Source: a bacterium (GTDB lineage Bacteria; Chloroflexota; Dormibacteria; UBA8260; Bog-877). Taken from it: 10,594 nt of DNA. Position 1 is the first letter of the stretch. Each line of letters begins with the position of its first letter. Where the stretch lies: positions 1 through 10,594 of the forward strand of contig JAJYWM010000035.1 in the NCBI GenBank assembly GCA_021791455.1, read 5' to 3'. Position numbers and translations under genes: made by a program. Shown in pieces: positions 7,249-10,594 of the stretch. Under the pieces are notes generated by a model. That model was not told where the DNA came from and made no database searches. It saw nothing but the letters and a program-made list of their open reading frames with translations.

Positions 7249-7379
7249 GCCTGTTTATACGGTCCTCCTAGCCATACCGTAACAATGTGCCTCCGGTGCT
7301 TGGACGCTCGGGACCCCACTTGACCCGGCACACGGTGTCCACCACCTAAGGAGGCGTAGAGGTCGTTCGCACCGGGAAG

Positions 7380-7926
7380 CTAGGGTAGCGGCGCGGGGTC
7401 CGAAGCGAGATCACCCCAGGTCTGGTCTCCATCGACGCCATCCCACCCGCTGCCGTAGTTGACCGCCGGAACCTCGCCGACAAGCGTCGCCAGTTGCTCC
7501 CGGCTCCAGCGCAGCCGCAGACGGGCCGGCTGGAGCGGGTTCCTCCAAAGCGCCAGGTCTCGCCCGATGGTGACCGCATCCGGGGTGAGGAGGGCCAGAA
7601 TGTCCAGCCGGAAGCTGCCTGACCTGGGGACCAGCTTCCGACCCAGCCACCACCAGCCTGATCGCGATCGCCCCAGGCGCGCTCGTCATCGCCAGCCAGT
7701 GGTCGTGAGCGTGCCCCACGGTCTGGCCGCCCAGGACCAGGGCCAGGACCCAGACAGCCGTCATCCCAAGCGCGCTCGACAAAGAGCCCGTAACGGCGAG
7801 CCATGGGAAGACCTGGAGCCCGGCGAGCTGAACTCGCGACCTGGGGAACCACGCCGTCGCGAGAGACGAAGCCAGGACGAAGCCGAGAACCAGGAGCGGA
7901 AGAGCCGGATCGGCGCCTCGAACGAT
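7380..7926 (-). pseudogene. Frameshifted membrane-protein remnant
   Basis: Two minus-strand frames complement each other. From about 7915 to 7670 one frame codes for a hydrophobic N-terminal part: LPLLVLGFVLASSLATAW, then a second helix LAVTGSLSSALGMTAVWVLA, then HAHDHWLAMTSAPGAIAI. From about 7665 the next frame continues protein-like: WWWLGRKLVPRSGSFRLDIL, ALLTPDAVTIGRDLALWRNP, RLRLRWSREQ and YGSGWDGVDG, to TAG at 7380-7382. The downstream frame is closed by a TGA just before the switch. A one-base shift near 7660-7680 would join them into about 175 residues. In the first frame a TAG (7927-7929) precedes any start codon, and this lies exactly where the IS630 element sits. The two-helix start recalls M56-type membrane peptidases, but no HExxH is present and I do not assign it. 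Confidence 0.5.
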
Positions 7927-7929
7927 CTA

Positions 7930-7949
7930 GTGTAGTGTCTCAGTTTTGG
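7930..7949 (-). repeat. IS630 terminal inverted repeat, left copy
   Basis: GTGTAGTGTCTCAGTTTTGG, directly after TA 7928-7929. It pairs with the repeat ending at 8809 and also matches the solitary end at 854. Confidence 0.85.
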
Positions 7950-8763
7950 CCAGATAGTTGCTGGAGTGCTACTCGCCCGCGCCGGACCTTCTCCAAGATC
8001 GCCTCGGCGGTTGCGGTCCATACGAATGCATGGGGATTGTCATTGTTGGCTTTCAGGTAGGTCTCGATGGCGGCTATCAAGTTGGGGACAGAGTGGAAGA
8101 CACCGCGACGAATGGCCTTGTCGTCCAAGTTCCGGAACCATCGCTCCACCAGATTCAGCCAGGAGCTTGAGGTCGGAGTGAAATGGAGGTGGAAGCGCTG
8201 CTGCTAACTCCCTCCGGGATTCACATTACTGAGTCCATGCACAGCAACACTGCCTTCTCGGGCGGGTTCAGATAGAGCCCGACCACGTCGATGAGCTTCT
8301 CCTCGAAGTGGGGATCGTTCGAGAGTTTGAAGGTCTTCACCAGGTGTGGCTTCAGCCCTCGCGCTGATCAAACCCGCTGCACGGTGGCCGAACTGACCCC
8401 CTGAGCCTTGGCCATCGTCCTACAACTCCAGTGGGTCTCTCCGGGTGGGGTGTCATGCAAAGTGGCATGCACAATCGCCTCCACTTTCTCAGCTGGGATC
8501 GACGGCCTACGCCCGCGGCCCTTGCGCACCTCCCCAAACTTCGCCAACCCTTCCTGGGCGAACCGTTCCCGCCAGGCGCACACCGTGCTCACTGCCACTC
8601 CGGCTCGCGCGCTGATTTGGGTGTTCGCCAAGCCGTTCGCCGCCAGCACCAGGACCTTGGCCCGCTGCGCGACGCGAGCGGGTGCAGTACGTGACTTCAT
8701 CAACTGCTCGAGTGTTTCCCGTTGCCCTTCTGACATCTGTAGCGCAGGCACTGGATGGTTCAT
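7940..8763 (-). pseudogene. IS630-family transposase, broken
   Basis: The N-terminal part (ATG 8763 downward) holds the helix-turn-helix region: LANTQISARAGVAVSTVCAW, then FGEVRKGRGRRPSIP, and THWSCRTMAKAQGVSSATVQ. A TGA at 8368-8370 replaces the Trp normally found in VQR-[IV]-W-SARGLKPH; the frame then continues as [20 protein letters not shown] to LLCMD, the first catalytic Asp, and ends at TGA 8221. From about 8200 another frame resumes with RFHLHFTPTSSSWLNLVERW, containing the catalytic Glu, and runs to TGA 7940. About 100 residues with the second catalytic Asp are gone, with the scar between 8201 and 8235. Premature stop, deletion and frame change each abolish function. Confidence 0.88.
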
Positions 8764-8789
8764 GATGCCAATATCTCCCAACGCCCTGA

Positions 8790-8809
8790 CTATTTGCGAG
8801 ACAATACAC
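8790..8809 (-). repeat. IS630 terminal inverted repeat, right copy
   Basis: Read inward on the minus strand it is GTGTATTGTCTCGCAAATAG. The first 12 bases match the left end at 11 positions; beyond that the similarity is weak. TA 8810-8811 completes the target duplication. Confidence 0.8.
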
Positions 8810-8845
8810 TAGCGACCTCTGACGACCTAACTTTGAGATCAAAAG

Positions 8846-8890
8846 TGGTGCCCGCAGCAGGACTCGAACCTGCAACCTTGGGATTAAGAG
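8846..8890 (-). tRNA. tRNA-Lys(CUU), 3' half only (attachment-site remnant)
   Basis: The minus strand gives the 3' 45 nt of a tRNA: anticodon loop CTCTTAA, 3' anticodon strand TCCCA, variable loop AGGTT, T-arm GCAGG-TTCGAGT-CCTGC, acceptor strand TGCGGGC, discriminator A and encoded CCA. The anticodon reads CUU (Lys). The 5' half that should follow on the plus strand is absent: no strand pairing with TGCGGGC or TCCCA occurs in the next 40 bp, so the tRNA cannot fold. A break exactly in the anticodon loop is the usual crossover point of tyrosine-recombinase elements that use tRNA genes. I read this as an attL/attR or displaced 3' end of a tRNA gene. Confidence 0.8.
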
Positions 8891-8998
8891 GCCGGGCAGC
8901 CGACGTCCGCCGGTTACGGGAACGGTTCGCCTCTGACTTCAAAGCGTGGCGGTCAAGTGGTAAGCGCATCCGCCGGGGACCGGGCGAGTACGCGCCCG

Positions 8999-9019
8999 TT
9001 GCTGTCAACTTTGCTGTCA
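8999..9019. repeat. Tandem TTGCTGTCA repeats, possible integrase arm sites
   Basis: TTGCTGTCA occurs at 8999-9007 and again at 9011-9019, starting 12 bp apart in the same orientation. They lie about 110 bp from the tRNA half. Short direct repeats at this distance from an attachment core are typical of arm-type binding sites of tyrosine integrases. No integrase gene lies in the window, so the role is inferred. Confidence 0.4.
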
Positions 9020-9298
9020 GTCCAGCCAGTCCCGACATGCCTCGTAGGTTGGGGGTGCGGGCTGCGAGCTTGGCCCTGGGCACGGCGGGCGGGGCATGTG
9101 GACAGCCGCGGGCGGGGACGTCAGCGGACGAGCTGAGTGGGCTGGTTGCCCGGAACCCGGCCGCTGCGAGGAGCCGCAATGGTCGCAAGACGGCGCTTCA
9201 CCGGCACTGCTCCGGCTGTACTTTCTAGAGGGATTGGCGTAGCCTTGGCTTTGGCAAGGGATTGGTCGGGGCCAGCCCGACTGGGAAGAGCTACACAT

Positions 9299-9304
9299 GG
9301 AGGG
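9299..9304 (+). promoter_or_regulatory. Ribosome binding site of the antitoxin
   Basis: GGAGGG six bases before GTG 9311 decides the start against the upstream in-frame candidates at 9137 and 9179. Confidence 0.65.
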
Positions 9305-9310
9305 CCTGAC

Positions 9311-9706
9311 GTGAACGTTGCCGGGGCGCGCCCCGACCTGGCGGCTCATGAGAAGGCGGTCCGGTCGTCGCTTGAGCAGGTGGTAGCGCAGCTGAGTGCC
9401 GTCCTGGGGGAACGGCTGGTGGCGTACATCGGCGGAGTGACTGAGGCCCGAGCAGTGCGAGAGTGGGGGACCGGGGAGAGGGCTATCCGTGATCCCCGGG
9501 TTCCGCCCCGGCTCCGGCTAGGCCTGCAGCTGGCGGAGATGCTCAGCGATTGGGGAGACCCGCCCGACGTGGTGCAGGCCTGGTTCCAGGGGGTGAACCC
9601 GCAGTTGGATGACCGAGTCCCGGCCCAGCTGCTTCGCGAGGGTGAAGTGAGTGAGGTCGGGCCGACGTTACTCGAGGCTGCGCGTGCCTTTCTGATCGGG
9701 GGCTGA
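9311..9706 (+). CDS. Xre/MbcA/ParS-type antitoxin of a RES toxin
   Basis: A 131-residue protein. GERLVAYIGGVTEARAVREW (34-53), RDPRVPPRLRL (60-70) and the C-terminal block VVQAWFQGVNPQLDDRVPAQ (87-106), then ARAFLIGG, match antitoxins of the Xre/MbcA/ParS family (DUF2384-like), whose C-terminus covers the active site of RES-domain toxins. The start is GTG 9311, because GGAGGG lies 6 nt upstream (9299-9304); the frame is open back to 9137 but that part has no similarity. The toxin gene begins within a few bases of its stop, as is usual for this pair. Such complexes commonly repress their own promoter. The N-terminal part is short, and the DNA-binding ability is not certain from sequence. Confidence 0.85.
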   Translation: MNVAGARPDLAAHEKAVRSSLEQVVAQLSAVLGERLVAYIGGVTEARAVREWGTGERAIRDPRVPPRLRLGLQLAEMLSDWGDPPDVVQAWFQGVNPQLDDRVPAQLLREGEVSEVGPTLLEAARAFLIGG

Positions 9707-9711
9707 GCAGG

Positions 9712-10421
9712 TTGGCGTTGGTCGGGGCCCGACCGGAGCAGCCAGTGTTCCGAATCGGCCGCCGACCAGATCCCTGGGGGTGGCCGGATTGGCGCCTTGC
9801 GGGCCCGGGGGTACCTTTGGCAACCGGTGGGACGACCCTTTGGGTCAGTACCGCGTCCTGTACGCGTCCTCGCAGAAGCTTGGCGCGTTCCTGGAGACGC
9901 TCGCCCGGTTCCGAGCGGCGCCCCAAGTGGTCCGCGAGCTGGCTGCCATCGACGGTGAGGTAGACGCGATCCTGCCGGGGACGGTGCCGGCGAGCTGGTG
10001 CCGACGGCGGACGGTTTCACGGGCCCTCCTGGCCGGCGAGTACGCGGATGTGGGGCACCACGAGTCCCTGGCTCACCTCAACCTGGAGTTGGCACACGAG
10101 GTCGCTCCAGCGCTGGCCGCAGCAGGGGTGACGGAGCTCGATGCTGCCGCGATCCGACTAGCCGTGCCCAGACAGATCACCCAGCGAATCTCACGCCACG
10201 TGTACGAGGTGTCGAGCGGAGTCGGGCGGCCGCAATTCGCCGGCATCGCATACCTCTCCAGACTCGGGGACGACTTGACCAACTGGGCGGTCTTCAAGCC
10301 GACGCCACCTGCGCCCGACAGCCCGATCGCGGTAGTGGCCACGGAGTCGATCGAGGTTGACGACCCTGACTTCCAAGTGGCGTGCGAGCTGCTGGGCCTC
10401 CAAGTGGCGGTTGCCGGCTGA
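9712..10421 (+). pseudogene. RES-domain toxin (MbcT-like), apparent -1 frameshift
   Basis: The protein is split over two frames. From TTG 9712: PVFRIGRRPDPWGWPDWRLA to the G-run at 9807-9811; then in the next frame GGTFGNRWDDPLGQYRVLYA, SSQKLGAFLETLARF, an AIRLAVPRQITQRISRHVYE block and YLSRLGDDLTNWAVF, to TGA 10419-10421. These are hallmark blocks of RES toxins, with the Arg, Glu and Ser that name the domain. MbcT of Mycobacterium tuberculosis, a member, destroys NAD+ by phosphorolysis. One extra G in the run GGGGG would restore WRLAGPGGTFGNRW and a 236-residue protein. So either the toxin is inactivated by a one-base loss, or the base is a sequencing error. A GTG at 9780 starts an open frame but loses the first conserved Arg. 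Confidence 0.8.
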
Positions 10422-10479
10422 ACGTTCGTGCTTGAGCGGTTCGGGTAAACCATCGAGGACTTCGCGGCGTCTCAAGGTC

Positions 10480-10594
10480 ATGGACGACTCGCTTCCAACA
10501 GTTCCATCCAGATCCGACGCGGGGTACGGCAACTTCGATGGCGTTGCGGCGGCCAACTGGCCCCGCCTCGTCGCCACAGCTTTTGCCATTGTGG
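10480..10594 (+). CDS. Start of an unassigned gene, possibly ECF sigma factor (partial)
   Basis: From ATG 10480 a frame stays open to the window edge (38 codons). It begins MDDSLPTVPSRSD and continues GVAAANWPRLVATAFAIV. The W-P-R-L-V-x-x-A segment is like the first helix of region 2 in ECF sigma factors, but this is too short for a firm call. AAGG lies only 2 nt before the ATG, so the start may be further downstream or the ribosome site weak. It is 58 bp after the toxin stop. Confidence 0.35.
   Translation, partial: MDDSLPTVPSRSDAGYGNFDGVAAANWPRLVATAFAIV

Larger units (their letters stand above)
7928..8811 (-). mobile_element. IS630-family element, internally deleted, with TA target duplication
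   Basis: The element spans 7930-8809 (880 bp) between two TA dinucleotides (7928-7929 and 8810-8811), the target duplication expected of IS630. The ends are GTGTAGTGTCTC on the left and, read inward from the right, GTGTATTGTCTC, an inverted repeat with 11 of 12 matches. It contains a broken transposase gene. Intact relatives are about 1.1 kb, so roughly 300 bp are missing. With both ends present it could still be moved by a transposase supplied in trans. Confidence 0.9.
8891..9310. other. 420-bp stretch without a gene
   Basis: Apart from the TTGCTGTCA pair I see no gene here. Open frames on both strands are GC-rich noise; the minus-strand frame 8790-9188 reads through the tRNA half. The part just before 9311 should contain the promoter of the toxin-antitoxin pair, but no good -35/-10 pair stands out. 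Confidence 0.45.

Noticed and set aside
7459..7935. Plus-strand open frame of 158 codons
   Set aside because: Rich in Arg, Pro, Ser and Glu, it is the antisense of the membrane-protein remnant, which has the better protein pattern.
8955..8981. GGCGG...CCGCC hairpin with a tRNA D-arm-like loop
   Set aside because: Only five pairs with a long loop; no T-arm or acceptor stem is near, so it is not a second tRNA.
8790..9188. Minus-strand open frame of 132 codons
   Set aside because: It reads through the tRNA half; the segment PKVAGSSPAAGT is the familiar false translation of a tRNA 3' end, and the rest has no protein-like pattern.
9137..9310. Upstream extension of the antitoxin
   Set aside because: The extension is not family-like and the GTG at 9311 has a clear GGAGGG site at the right distance.
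1..10594. CRISPR array, rRNA or replication origin
   Set aside because: No regularly spaced repeats, rRNA-like sequence or DnaA-box cluster was seen on either strand.

Overview
The window is high-GC DNA with frequent GTG/TTG starts, and its protein families (IS1380 and IS630 transposases, RES/Xre toxin-antitoxin pair, two-gene ECF sigma units, efflux adaptors carrying a peptidoglycan-binding domain) point to an actinobacterium. The species cannot be told from the sequence. It reads as a chromosomal accessory region: one intact regulatory and export locus sits between decayed insertion sequences on the left and a decayed insertion sequence, a broken tRNA gene and a toxin-antitoxin pair on the right.

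Left flank (1-1000): the 3' end of one IS630-type transposase abuts the 3' third of an IS1380-type transposase. After 300 bp without a gene comes a solitary end of a second kind of IS630 element (854 to about 996), with its terminal repeat and transposase C-terminus.

Centre (1038-7248), all on the minus strand. Read in the direction of transcription: an ECF sigma factor (7248-6697); a membrane protein with a large outer domain in the position of an anti-sigma factor (6674-5589); a lipoprotein overlapping it by 4 bp (5592-5023); a 586-bp gap that probably holds a promoter; a MacA-like adaptor (4436-3372), a MacB/LolD-type ATPase (3352-2648) and a MacB-type permease (2661-1495), tightly packed; then, after 196 bp with a good sigma-70-like promoter, a stand-alone LuxR-type HTH protein (1298-1038). 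The likely logic is envelope sensing by the membrane protein and lipoprotein, release of the sigma factor, and expression of an ABC efflux or envelope-remodelling pump. The regulatory link is inference from layout.

Right flank (7380-10594): a frameshifted membrane-protein pseudogene; an 880-bp IS630 element with both ends and a TA duplication but a transposase core deleted and a stop codon added; the orphan 3' half of a tRNA-Lys(CUU) gene, with a pair of TTGCTGTCA repeats nearby, which looks like an attachment site of an integrated element; then an Xre/MbcA/ParS-type antitoxin and a RES-domain toxin on the plus strand. The toxin carries an apparent one-base loss in a run of five G. The last 115 bases hold the start of another gene, possibly an ECF sigma factor.
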